Source: Bradyrhizobium sp. U87765 SZCCT0048 (GTDB taxonomy: Bacteria > Pseudomonadota > Alphaproteobacteria > Rhizobiales > Xanthobacteraceae). From it: 64,000 nt of DNA. A program made the position numbers and the translations under genes. Shown piece after piece: positions 16,571 through 26,794 of the stretch (its first letter is position 1; every line of letters begins with the position of its first letter). The DNA lies in assembly GCF_018131225.1 (NCBI RefSeq), contig NZ_JAFCMM010000007.1:1-64000 (forward strand), in the 5' to 3' direction. The notes beneath the pieces are model-generated. The model had not been told where the DNA came from, searched no databases, and worked only from the letters and a program-made list of their open reading frames with translations.

Positions 16571-17338
16571 ATGAGCCGTCGGCGTCGCATTTATGAAGGC
16601 AAGGCCAAGGTCCTGTACGAAGGACCGGAACCCGGAACCCTGATTCAGCACTTCAAGGACGACGCCACCGCGTTCAACGCGAAGAAGCACCAGGTGATCG
16701 AGGGCAAGGGCGTCCTCAACAACCGCATCTCCGAATATGTCTTCCAGCACCTCAACGACATCGGGGTGCCGACCCATTTCATCCGTCGCCTCAACATGCG
16801 TGAGCAGTTGATCCGCGAAGTCGAGATCGTGCCGCTCGAGGTCGTCGTGCGCAACGTCGCCGCCGGCTCGCTGTCGCAGCGCCTCGGCATCGAGGAAGGC
16901 ACGCAGCTGCCGCGCTCGATCATCGAGTTCTATTACAAGAACGACCAGCTCAACGACCCGATGGTGTCGGAAGAGCACATCACCGCGTTCGGCTGGGCGA
17001 CGCCCCAGGAGATCGACGACATCATGGCGCTCGCCATCCGCGTCAACGATTTCCTCACTGGCCTCTTCCTCGGCATCGGCATCCGCCTCGTCGACTTCAA
17101 GATGGAGTGCGGCCGCCTGTTCGAGAACGAGATGATGCGCATCATCGTCGCCGACGAGATCTCGCCGGACTCCTGCCGTCTGTGGGACATCAAGTCGAAC
17201 GAGAAGCTCGACAAGGACCGTTTCCGCCGCGATCTCGGCGGCCTGCTCGAAGCCTATACCGAGGTCGCCAAGCGTCTCGGCATCATGGGCGAGAACGAGC
17301 GGCCGGCGGGCACCGGCCCGGTGCTGGTCAAGGGCTGA
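16571..17338 (+). CDS. purC: SAICAR synthase (phosphoribosylaminoimidazole-succinocarboxamide synthase)
   Basis: 255 residues from the ATG at 16571. This gives [18 protein letters not shown], the conserved start in related bacteria; an in-frame ATG at 16541 would add ten non-conserved residues. PurC joins aspartate to CAIR with ATP in purine synthesis. Visible motifs: EGKAK (ATP loop), [26 protein letters not shown] and [10 protein letters not shown]. Followed 17 bp later by purS, then orf77 and purQ. Confidence 0.96.
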   Translation: MSRRRRIYEGKAKVLYEGPEPGTLIQHFKDDATAFNAKKHQVIEGKGVLNNRISEYVFQHLNDIGVPTHFIRRLNMREQLIREVEIVPLEVVVRNVAAGSLSQRLGIEEGTQLPRSIIEFYYKNDQLNDPMVSEEHITAFGWATPQEIDDIMALAIRVNDFLTGLFLGIGIRLVDFKMECGRLFENEMMRIIVADEISPDSCRLWDIKSNEKLDKDRFRRDLGGLLEAYTEVAKRLGIMGENERPAGTGPVLVKG

Positions 17339-17355
17339 AGACAACTGGGATTGAA

Positions 17356-17601
17356 ATGATGAAGGCTCGTGTCACCGTCACGTTGAAGAACGGCATTCTG
17401 GATCCGCAGGGCAAGGCCATCGAGGGCGCGCTGAAGTCGCTCGGCGTCGATGGCATCGCCAGCGTGCGCCAGGGCAAGGTGTTTGACATCGAGCTGGCAG
17501 GCGCCGACTCGGCCAAGGCCGAGGCGGCGCTGAAGGAAGCCGCCGACAAGCTGCTCGCCAACACGGTGATCGAGAACTATCGCGTCGAGGTGGTGGGCTG
17601 A
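17356..17601 (+). CDS. purS: FGAM synthetase small subunit PurS
   Basis: 81 residues, the normal PurS length. MMKARVTVTLKNGILDPQGKAIEGALKSLGVDGIASVRQGKVFDIEL is diagnostic. PurS bridges PurQ and PurL in the formylglycinamidine ribonucleotide synthetase complex. The start at 17356 is followed by a second Met codon; either works. Confidence 0.96.
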   Translation: MMKARVTVTLKNGILDPQGKAIEGALKSLGVDGIASVRQGKVFDIELAGADSAKAEAALKEAADKLLANTVIENYRVEVVG

Positions 17602-17610
17602 AGGTCTCCC

Positions 17611-17844
17611 ATGGCAGAGATCACTAACCAGTTGATCTATGAGACGCTCAAGCAGATGCAGGAGCGTCTCGGCCGCATCGACCACAAGGTCGATGAGATG
17701 AAGAACGAACTGCAGGCCATGCGGGGACACCTCGTGGCCGTTCAGCAGGATATCGGCAACGTCTACCAGACGCTGGCTCGGCAGGAGACGCGCCTGGAGA
17801 GGATCGAAGCCCGCCTCGAACTGAGTGATATGCCCACGTCATGA
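17611..17844 (+). CDS. 77-residue coiled-coil protein encoded between purS and purQ
   Basis: [18 protein letters not shown] opens a protein that is almost entirely heptad-patterned helix from ~8 to 70 ([15 protein letters not shown].., [16 protein letters not shown]), with a short polar tail SDMPTS. Its start is 9 bp after the purS stop, and its TGA overlaps the purQ ATG (17841), so it is part of the pur transcript and translationally coupled. No enzymatic motif is visible. It is likely a small oligomeric protein; whether it touches the PurSQL complex is unknown. Confidence 0.75.
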   Translation: MAEITNQLIYETLKQMQERLGRIDHKVDEMKNELQAMRGHLVAVQQDIGNVYQTLARQETRLERIEARLELSDMPTS

Positions 17845-18542
17845 AATCCGCCGTCCTCGTTTTCCCCGGCATCAATCGCGAACGCGACATGGCGCGGGCG
17901 CTCAAGCTGATCGCGGGCCACGAGCCCGCGATGGTGTGGCACGCCGACACCGCGCTGCCGGCGGGCACCGACCTCGTTGTCGTGCCCGGCGGCTTCTCCT
18001 ATGGCGACTACCTGCGCTGCGGCGCCATCGCGGCGCGTGCGCCGGTGATGGATGCGGTGCGCGCCCATGCGGCGAAGGGCGGCCTCGTGCTCGGCGTCTG
18101 CAACGGCTTCCAGATTCTCTGCGAGTCCGGCCTGCTGCCGGGCGTGCTGATGCGCAACGCCGGCCTGAAGTTCATCTGCAAGGATGTCCATCTGCGTGTC
18201 GAGCGCTCCGACACGGCGTTCACCCGCGGCTACAACGCCGGCCAGGTGATCCGCGTGCCGGTGGCGCATGGCGAGGGCAACTACGCCGCCGACGAGGAGA
18301 CGCTCAAGCGTCTCGAAGGCGAGGGGCGGGTGCTCTATCGCTACTGCTCGGCCTCCGGCGAGGTCGGCGATCTCCACAACATCAACGGTGCGGCGGCCTC
18401 GATCGCCGGCATCGTCTCCGACAAGGGCAACGTGCTCGGCATGATGCCCCATCCGGAGAATCACGTCGAAGAGATCATGGGCTGCACCGACGGCCGTGGC
18501 CTGTTCGCGGGCCTCGCGGCGCATTTCGACCACGCGGCGTGA
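17841..18542 (+). CDS. purQ: FGAM synthetase glutaminase subunit PurQ
   Basis: 233 residues. Class I glutamine amidotransferase: [18 protein letters not shown], nucleophile Cys87 in [10 protein letters not shown], and catalytic HPENH near the C-terminus. It supplies ammonia from glutamine to PurL. The ATG overlaps the stop of orf77. Confidence 0.97.
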   Translation: MKSAVLVFPGINRERDMARALKLIAGHEPAMVWHADTALPAGTDLVVVPGGFSYGDYLRCGAIAARAPVMDAVRAHAAKGGLVLGVCNGFQILCESGLLPGVLMRNAGLKFICKDVHLRVERSDTAFTRGYNAGQVIRVPVAHGEGNYAADEETLKRLEGEGRVLYRYCSASGEVGDLHNINGAAASIAGIVSDKGNVLGMMPHPENHVEEIMGCTDGRGLFAGLAAHFDHAA

Positions 18543-18691
18543 GTTCCGCTGCCGGGCGTCGCGCCCGGTGCCCGCTGCGCCAGATGATGCGCGCGCAAAT
18601 GCGCCCGCAAGTTGCTGGCGATCGCGGAGGACGAGTTGTCGTCCTGAGTGGCTCCTGCCGGCCGCACACCCCGTCATCCTGAAGTGCGCCC

Positions 18692-18809
18692 GTCATCCTG
18701 AGGTGCGAGCGAAGCGAGCCTCGAAGGATGAACGGCCCCCAAGCTGCTGCTCGGGCCGTCGCCCTTCGAGGGCCATGCAGCGCATGGCCACCTCAGGGTG
18801 ACGGATCAC
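18692..18809. repeat. Dispersed palindromic repeat, family A, copy 2
   Basis: The same ends as copy 1 (TCATCCTGAGGTGCGAGCG .. CCTCAGGGTGACGGATCAC), with a shorter loop. A truncated extra start of the element (TCATCCTGAAGTGCGCC) lies just before it at 18673-18689. Positioned between the convergent purQ and thioesterase genes. Confidence 0.82.
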
Positions 18810-18887
18810 GCATCGAACTTCAGATCACTATGCCGGGGAAGAGCCGGCGCTCCTCACGCCCGCCGCTTCACCTGCAAAGGTGCACCT

Positions 18888-19340
18888 TCAGGTGCGCCGT
18901 TTGACCCGCTTGATCGTTCCCGAAAAGCTCAGCAGCGGGCGGCCGTCGCTGGTCATCATGCCGCGCAGGAAGATCAGCGAGCCGCCGGCGCGGGTGACTT
19001 CGCCGGTGGCCTCGATGCGCTCGCCTTCCTGGGCGGCATCGAGGAATTCGGCGTTGAACGCCACCGTCACCGCAGGTCCCTGCAATTCGCGGCGGGCGAA
19101 GGCGAACAGGCAGTAGTCGGCGAAGGTCATGAAGCAGCCGCCATGGACGTGGCCGAGGCCGTTGAGATGCTTCTTCTCGACCCGAAAAGCGCAGCGGACG
19201 CGGCCGTTCTCCTCGATCTGCCAGAACGGGCCGTTGTGCGATTCGAAGGTGTCGCGGCTCCAGGTCGACCAGCCGGCGAACTCGCCCTCGGTGGCGGTGA
19301 TGCTGGTCCGGTGGGACGGGGTCGGTGGAACGAGGTTCAA
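18888..19340 (-). CDS. PaaI-family hotdog thioesterase
   Basis: 150 residues starting at a TTG (19340) preceded by AGGGAGAG. The motif NGLGHVHGGCFMTFADYCLFAFARR (~59-83) is the PaaI/4HBT hotdog helix with the HGG turn; the strand VTVAFNAEFLDAAQEGERIEATGEV follows. It probably hydrolyses an acyl-CoA thioester in the cytoplasm; substrate unknown. It interrupts purQ and purL on the opposite strand. Confidence 0.82.
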   Translation of the reverse strand: MNLVPPTPSHRTSITATEGEFAGWSTWSRDTFESHNGPFWQIEENGRVRCAFRVEKKHLNGLGHVHGGCFMTFADYCLFAFARRELQGPAVTVAFNAEFLDAAQEGERIEATGEVTRAGGSLIFLRGMMTSDGRPLLSFSGTIKRVKRRT

Positions 19341-19602
19341 GGGGCTCTCCCTGGGGCCTTGGGCCGGGTCCCCGAAGGGGCGCGCGGCGGTCGCCGCAGG
19401 TCATAATCTGGATACCGGCCCCCGTGCAAACAGCCCGATCCGGTCCGATCCCCAGATTTGGCCGGCCCGCGGAAAACGGGGGGCAGAAAGCCCTTTTCCG
19501 GCCCTTCCGATGCCCGTAAACAGGGGCCAAATATGTTGACTGTCAGCATAGTTGTAGACAATCCACACTGACGCCCGACACCCCTCCAGCGCGCGCGAGA
19601 GC

Positions 19603-21810
<2,208 letters not shown>

Positions 21811-21858
21811 ATTCTTCTTCGTCCGAGTGCAGTCAGAACGCAGCGCGTCAGTTTTCTC

Positions 21859-21948
21859 CGTCATGCCCGGCCTTGTGCCGGGCATTCACGTCTTTTGTGC
21901 TGACATGCTCTGAAGACGTGGATACCCGGGACAAGCCCGGGCATGACG
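21859..21948. repeat. Dispersed palindromic repeat, family B, copy 1
   Basis: Starts CGTCATGCCCGGCCTTGTGC and ends in the inverse CAAGCCCGGGCATGACG, with inner arms CACGTCTT / AAGACGTGG. Copies 2 and 3 are at 32195-32284 and 62471-62555. It lies between convergent purL and the acyl-CoA synthetase gene. Confidence 0.82.
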
Positions 21949-22006
21949 AATTCAAGTAGCGACCGCTTCGTTTCGGATTGATCGAACTTCCCGATCAGCC
22001 CAATCC

Positions 22007-23527
22007 TCACGCCCCCGTCCGCCCCTCCCAGTACGGTGCGCGCAGCTTGCGCTTGAAGATCTTGCCGCTGGCCTCGCGCGGCAGCGCGGCGATGAAGTTG
22101 ACTTCGCGCGGCACCTTGAAGTTGGCGAGGCGGCGCTTGAGATAATCCTGCACGGCGGCAGCCGTCAGCTCCGCGCCGGTCTCCGGCTCGATATAGGCGC
22201 ACAGTCGCTCGCCGAACTCCTCGTCGGGAATGCCGAACACCGCGCAGTCGCGCACGCCGTCCATGCCGATCAGCGTGTTCTCGATCTCGGCCGGATAGAT
22301 GTTGACTCCGCCGGAGATCACCATGTCGGACTTGCGGTCGCACAGGAACAGGTAGCCGTCGGCATCGAAGAAGCCGACGTCGCCGACGCTGACAAGGTCG
22401 TCGCGGCCGGCGGCGGCGCGGGCTCCGGTCTTGCCGTGATAGTCGAAGTCGGAGATCGCGGTCTGGCGCATGTAGATCTCGCCGGGCTCGCCGACCGCGC
22501 ATTCCGTACCGTCGGGGCGATAGATCCTGACCACGCCGCCCTCGATGACGCGGCCGACCGTGCCGGGCTTGGCCAGTGCCTCCGCGGAGTTGTGCCACAC
22601 CGGAATGCCTGTTTCGGTTGATCCCAGGTACTCGTTGATCACCGGGCCCCACCACCGGATCATCGCCTGCTTGACCTCGATCGGGCAGGGCGCGGCGCCA
22701 TGCACGACGAAGCGTAGCGACGACAGGTCGTAGCGCGTCTTGACCTCGTCGGGCAGGCGCAGCAGCCGCACGAACATGGTCGGCACCATGTGCATGTGGG
22801 TGATGCGATGCTTTTCGATCAGCTGCAGCAGGTCTTCTGGATCGAACCGCGGCTCCAGCACGATGGTGCAGCCGTGGCGGAACGCGAGCATGCCATAGGA
22901 ATTAGGCGCCGAATGGTACATCGGCCCATTCATCAGGATGATCTGGTTTTCGTTGGGCTTGACGCCATAGGTGATACCGCTGATGTGCTCGGCGGCCGCG
23001 GCTTGCTCGGGCCGCATCGGCGCGCGCCGCACGCCCTTCGGCCGCCCGGTGGTGCCGGAGGTGTAGAACATCGGCGAGGCGCGCAGCGGCGCCGCGCTCC
23101 ACGGCGCATGGCCGTCGCGCCAGGTGTCCCAGTCGACGCAGCCGTCGGGCACCGCGCACTGCTCCGGCGACACGCCGTAGCAGGCGGCGATCTCCGGTGG
23201 CGTCGCCACCACGAGGAGTTGCAAGCGCTTGGGCAGGCCGTCACGAATCTGCGGCAGCAGATCCGCATGGCAGACCAGGATGTCGGTGCCGCAGTCGGCG
23301 AGGATGTAGCCGACCTCGTCCGCCTTGAGATGCCAGTTGATCGGCACCACCGGCGAGCCGAGCGCCGCCGCCGCGCTCGACACCTCGAACAGCGCGAAGT
23401 CGTTGCGCAGCATCAGCGCGACCGGGCGGCCGTCGCTGAGGCCGAGGCTATTGAAGCCGGTGGCCGCCCGCGCGATACGGGCCTGGATGGTCGGGGTATC
23501 GATGCTGCGTTCGCCGCTGATGATCAT
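22007..23527 (-). CDS. AMP-dependent acyl-CoA synthetase/ligase
   Basis: 506 residues. ANL-superfamily adenylating enzyme: P-loop-like MFYTSGTTGRPKGVRR (~167-182), NEYLGSTETGIPVW (A5 motif), VSVGDVGFFDADGYLFLCDRKSDMVISGGVNIYPAEIE (A7-A8) and C-terminal Lys in EASGKIFKRKL. It activates a carboxylate to an acyl-CoA; the acid cannot be read from the sequence. It is 18 bp downstream of the binding-protein gene, so the two are probably one operon with the nitronate monooxygenase. Confidence 0.88.
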   Translation of the reverse strand: MIISGERSIDTPTIQARIARAATGFNSLGLSDGRPVALMLRNDFALFEVSSAAAALGSPVVPINWHLKADEVGYILADCGTDILVCHADLLPQIRDGLPKRLQLLVVATPPEIAACYGVSPEQCAVPDGCVDWDTWRDGHAPWSAAPLRASPMFYTSGTTGRPKGVRRAPMRPEQAAAAEHISGITYGVKPNENQIILMNGPMYHSAPNSYGMLAFRHGCTIVLEPRFDPEDLLQLIEKHRITHMHMVPTMFVRLLRLPDEVKTRYDLSSLRFVVHGAAPCPIEVKQAMIRWWGPVINEYLGSTETGIPVWHNSAEALAKPGTVGRVIEGGVVRIYRPDGTECAVGEPGEIYMRQTAISDFDYHGKTGARAAAGRDDLVSVGDVGFFDADGYLFLCDRKSDMVISGGVNIYPAEIENTLIGMDGVRDCAVFGIPDEEFGERLCAYIEPETGAELTAAAVQDYLKRRLANFKVPREVNFIAALPREASGKIFKRKLRAPYWEGRTGA

Positions 23528-23545
23528 GTCGTGCGCGCCCTTGCG

Positions 23546-24739
23546 TTAGCGATCGTCGATCAGGTTGCCGAAGCCGATCCAGCTCTTGCCGTCGAAGCGG
23601 CGCAGCCGGAGCGTCTGGAACGGCAGATAGTCGTCCGACGCCGTGGAGACGGTAATCCCCGGCAGCAGCAGCGGCAATTGCTGCTCGCGCAAGGCTGTCG
23701 CCTGACGCAGGACATTGTCGCGGCTGAGATCGTCGCCGCAGGCCTGGAGCACCTCCACCAGCAGCCGTGCGTTGGTGTAGCCGGTGGCATAGTTGCCGTT
23801 TCGCGGATCGACCGCGGGCATGTGCTGCTTCATGAAGGCGAAATAATCGCGGACGTCGGTGGCTTCGGCCCACTGGGCATCGCCGACATCCTTGGCATAG
23901 CTCGACGAGATCAGCCCGACCGCATTGTCGAGGCCGGCCGGCTCGAGGAAGGTGATCGAGGATGCCGATGTCGGCACGAAGAACAGGTCCGGCTTCCAGT
24001 TGATCTCGGCGACCCCCTTGATCATCTGCGAGGTGAACTTGCCGAGCGTGACGCCGAACAGTACGTCGGCGCCGGACGCCTTCAGGGCCGCGAGCTGCGA
24101 GGAGATGGTCGGCGCGGTCGGCTCGTAGCTCGCCTCCGCAACGATCAGCGACGCCGCCTTGTCGCCGAGCGCGCGCTTGAAGCCGCCGACATAGTCGCGG
24201 CCGAAGTCGTCGTTCTGGGCGAGGATCGCGATCTTGGCATTGGGTTTGGCCTGCAGCACATACTTGGCGTAGACGACGCCCTCGGTGGCGTAGGCGGCCA
24301 TGCCGGGCATGGTCCAGGGATACGCTTTGGGATCGTTCCACTTCGCCGCGCCGCTCAGCACGAACAGCTGCGGCACCTTCTTGCCGTTGAGGTAGCGGTG
24401 CACGGCGTTGTTGGTTGCGGTGCCGAGCGCGCCGAACATCAGCAGCACCTCGTCCTGCTCGACGAGGCGGCGGGTGTGCTCCACGGTCTTGGGCGGCGAG
24501 TAGGCGTCGTCGAGGCTGATGAACCTGACCTTGCGGCCGTTGATGCCGCCCTCGGCGTTGATCTTGGCGAAGTACGCCTCCTGGACGCGGCCGATGGCGC
24601 CGAAGCCGGACAGCGGGCCGCTGTAGGGCAGGGTCTGGCCGATCCGGATCTCGGTCGGGCCGTTGTCGGCGCGGGCGGTCGCGATCGCGCAGGCGGCGAT
24701 CAGGCCGAGCGTCATCGTTCGCAGCAAAGCGGCTGCCAT
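23546..24739 (-). CDS. Branched-chain amino acid-type (LivJ-like) ABC substrate-binding protein
   Basis: 397 residues with GGGAGA before the ATG and a signal peptide (LLRTMTLGLIAACAIATARA). The mature part follows the Peripla_BP_6 pattern: IRIGQTLPYSGPLSGFGAIGRVQEAYFAKINAEGGINGRKVRFISLDDAYSPPKTVEHTRRLVEQDEV. It is clearly divergent from the two tandem Liv binding proteins at 53300-55773. With an acyl-CoA ligase next to it, uptake of an aromatic or aliphatic acid is a reasonable guess. No permease or ATPase is adjacent. Confidence 0.87.
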   Translation of the reverse strand: MAAALLRTMTLGLIAACAIATARADNGPTEIRIGQTLPYSGPLSGFGAIGRVQEAYFAKINAEGGINGRKVRFISLDDAYSPPKTVEHTRRLVEQDEVLLMFGALGTATNNAVHRYLNGKKVPQLFVLSGAAKWNDPKAYPWTMPGMAAYATEGVVYAKYVLQAKPNAKIAILAQNDDFGRDYVGGFKRALGDKAASLIVAEASYEPTAPTISSQLAALKASGADVLFGVTLGKFTSQMIKGVAEINWKPDLFFVPTSASSITFLEPAGLDNAVGLISSSYAKDVGDAQWAEATDVRDYFAFMKQHMPAVDPRNGNYATGYTNARLLVEVLQACGDDLSRDNVLRQATALREQQLPLLLPGITVSTASDDYLPFQTLRLRRFDGKSWIGFGNLIDDR

Positions 24740-24771
24740 GGTCAGTTCTCCCTCGATGTTTCTTGATTGAA

Positions 24772-24793
24772 CCGGCCCGCTTGTGCGGGCCGG
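24772..24793. terminator. Hairpin between nitronate monooxygenase and binding-protein genes
   Basis: CCGGCCCGC-TTGT-GCGGGCCGG, a perfect 9-bp stem in the 59-bp gap. There is no T tract, so it may attenuate rather than end transcription. Confidence 0.45.
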
Positions 24794-24798
24794 CCTGG

Positions 24799-25773
24799 TC
24801 AGGCGATGGCGCGCCGGCCGAAGTCGTCGGTCGCCTCGCCGAACTCACGCTTGAGGCGCGCCACCAGATCCGCCACCGGCGGCGCGTCGGTGATCTGGCC
24901 GATGCCCTGGCCCGAGCCCCAGATGTCGCGCCAGGCCTTGGCCTTCATGTTGCCGCCGGAACTGAAGTTCATCTTCGACTTGTCGGCGACCGGCAGGTTG
25001 GCGGGATCGAGGCCGGCGGCGGCGATCGATGGTCCCAGATAGTTGCCGTGCACGCCGGTGAACAGGTTGGTGTAGACCGTGTCGTGGGCGGCGTAGTCGA
25101 TCAGCGCCTGTTTGTAGGCGGCGTCGGCGTTGGCCTCCTCGGTGGCGATGAAGCGCGTGCCCATGTAGGCGAGATCGGCGCCGAGCGCGAGCGCGGAGGC
25201 GATGCCCCAGCCGTCGGAGATCGCGCCGGACACCAGAATGGTGCCCTTGAACCACTGCTTGACCTCGCGCACCAGCGCGAACGGCGACAGCGTGCCGGCA
25301 TGACCGCCGGCGCCGGCGCACACCAGGATCAGGCCGTCGACGCCCTGTTCGGCGGCCTTGCGGGCGTGCTTGACGTTGATGACGTCATGGAACACGACGC
25401 CGCCATAGGAGTGCGCGGCCTCGACGATCTCCGCCGGCGGGCGCAGCGAGGTGATGATGATCGGCGCCTTGTGCTTCACGCACGTCTCCATGTCCTTCAT
25501 CAGGCGGTCGTTGGAGGCGTGGCAGATCTGGTTGACCGCGTAGGGGGCGACCTTCTTGTCCGGGTTCGCGGCCTGATACTCGCCGAGCTCGTCGGTGATG
25601 CGGCTCAGCCATTCGTCGAGCTTCTCGACCGGGCGGGCGTTGAGGGCGGGGAACGAGCCGACGATGCCGGCCTTGCACTGGGCGATCACGAGCTCGGGGC
25701 CCGAGACGATGAAGAGCGGCGAGCCGACCACCGGCAGATCGAGTTTTCCGTGCAGCGAAGCGGGCAGGGTCAT
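24799..25773 (-). CDS. Nitronate monooxygenase (2-nitropropane dioxygenase family)
   Basis: 324 residues from the ATG at 25773 (AGGAGG 5 bp upstream). FMN TIM-barrel family: PVVGSPLFIVSGPELVIAQCKAGIVGSFPALNARP at the N-terminus, VCAGAGGHAGTLSPFALVREV (~163-183; the GGHxG signature), and GAISDGWGIASALALGADLAYMGTRFIATEE (phosphate-binding region). It oxidises nitronates to carbonyl compounds plus nitrite, or acts as a related flavin oxidoreductase. It is divergent from a LysR gene that probably controls it. Confidence 0.88.
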   Translation of the reverse strand: MTLPASLHGKLDLPVVGSPLFIVSGPELVIAQCKAGIVGSFPALNARPVEKLDEWLSRITDELGEYQAANPDKKVAPYAVNQICHASNDRLMKDMETCVKHKAPIIITSLRPPAEIVEAAHSYGGVVFHDVINVKHARKAAEQGVDGLILVCAGAGGHAGTLSPFALVREVKQWFKGTILVSGAISDGWGIASALALGADLAYMGTRFIATEEANADAAYKQALIDYAAHDTVYTNLFTGVHGNYLGPSIAAAGLDPANLPVADKSKMNFSSGGNMKAKAWRDIWGSGQGIGQITDAPPVADLVARLKREFGEATDDFGRRAIA

Positions 25774-25826
25774 GGTTCCTCCTGGTCTGTTGCGGCGCAG
25801 TCTAGCCTTGACGGACGCCCCCGCTG

Positions 25827-25842
25827 TGTTCGAATTTGAACA
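25827..25842. promoter_or_regulatory. Candidate LysR operator
   Basis: TGTTCGAATTTGAACA is a 16-bp near-perfect palindrome (one mismatched pair) containing the T-N11-A form typical of LysR sites. It is 23 bp before the LysR start and 54 bp before the monooxygenase start, in the 91-bp divergent gap. Confidence 0.65.
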
Positions 25843-25864
25843 GAGTTGGCATCGGATTTGTACA

Positions 25865-26773
25865 ATGGCGATGGACTGGGAGCAGTGCCGCACCTTCTTG
25901 GCGGTGGCGGAGGCGGGCAGCTATCTCGGCGCGGCGCGGCGGTTGCGCGCCAGCCACCCGACGGTCAGCCGGGCGGTGGCCGCGCTGGAGACGCAGCTTG
26001 GCACCAAGCTGTTCGCCCGCGGCAACGACGGGCTGGTGCTGACGCCCCCTGGCGAGCGGCTGCGCGAGCATGCCGAGGTGATGGCCGCCGCCGCGCTGCG
26101 CGCCGAGGCCGAGGTATCGGCGCGCGGCACGCGGGCGCGTGGCCGCGTCCGCCTGTCGATCGGCCCGACGCTCGCCGCCTACTGGCTGATGCCGCACATG
26201 GCGACCTTTCTCGCCGACCATCGCGACGTCGAGATCGAGTTCGTCACCCATCCCTTTCCGGTCAGCGTGCGGCGGCGCGAGGCGGATATCGTGCTGCGCA
26301 TCTTTCAGGCGGGCGACGAGAACCTGATCGGCCGCAAGATCGCGCGCCTCGGCGTCGGCTTCTATGCGTCGCGTGCCTATGTCGCGCGGCATTCGCTGCC
26401 CGCGAGCCGCGACGGCTGGGGCGGCCACCACATCATCGGCTTCGCCGACAAGGCCTCCAACGCCGAGCTCGGGCGCTGGAGCGACCATGTCGCGCGGCGC
26501 GCCACGGTGGTGATGCGCTGCTCGTCGCAGTCCGACATGCTGGCGGCGGTGCGGGCGGGGATCGGCATCTGCGCGATGTCGTGCATCGTCGGCGACGCCC
26601 ATGACGATCTCGTCCGCGTCGCGCCCAACAAGCTCGCGGGCCTCTCCGACATCTGGCTGCTGGCGCATCCCGATCTCGTCGAGCTGGCGCCGATGCGGGC
26701 GGTGATCGACTTCGTCACCGCCTGCGCGCGCCTCGACCGCGACCGCCTGCGCGGCGTCGCGACACCCGGCTAG
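25865..26773 (+). CDS. LysR-family transcriptional regulator
   Basis: 302 residues. The N-terminal winged helix-turn-helix is MDWEQCRTFLAVAEAGSYLGAARRLRASHPTVSRAVAALETQLGTKLFAR at 3-52. The effector-binding half begins with RVRLSIGPTLAAYWLMPHMATFLADH. The ATG at 25865 is chosen because the open frame further upstream overlaps the divergent gene. Likely regulator of the nitronate monooxygenase operon and of itself. Confidence 0.9.
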   Translation: MAMDWEQCRTFLAVAEAGSYLGAARRLRASHPTVSRAVAALETQLGTKLFARGNDGLVLTPPGERLREHAEVMAAAALRAEAEVSARGTRARGRVRLSIGPTLAAYWLMPHMATFLADHRDVEIEFVTHPFPVSVRRREADIVLRIFQAGDENLIGRKIARLGVGFYASRAYVARHSLPASRDGWGGHHIIGFADKASNAELGRWSDHVARRATVVMRCSSQSDMLAAVRAGIGICAMSCIVGDAHDDLVRVAPNKLAGLSDIWLLAHPDLVELAPMRAVIDFVTACARLDRDRLRGVATPG

Positions 26774-26794
26774 TCCATCACAAGAGAACGCGCG

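Noticed and set aside
19533-19565. TTGACT and TAGACA as a purL promoter
   Set aside because: Spacing is only 13 bp, too short for a sigma-70 promoter, so not reported as one.
22790-24766. 658-codon plus-strand frame opposite the AMP ligase and binding protein
   Set aside because: Shadow frame spanning two convincing genes and their intergenic gap.
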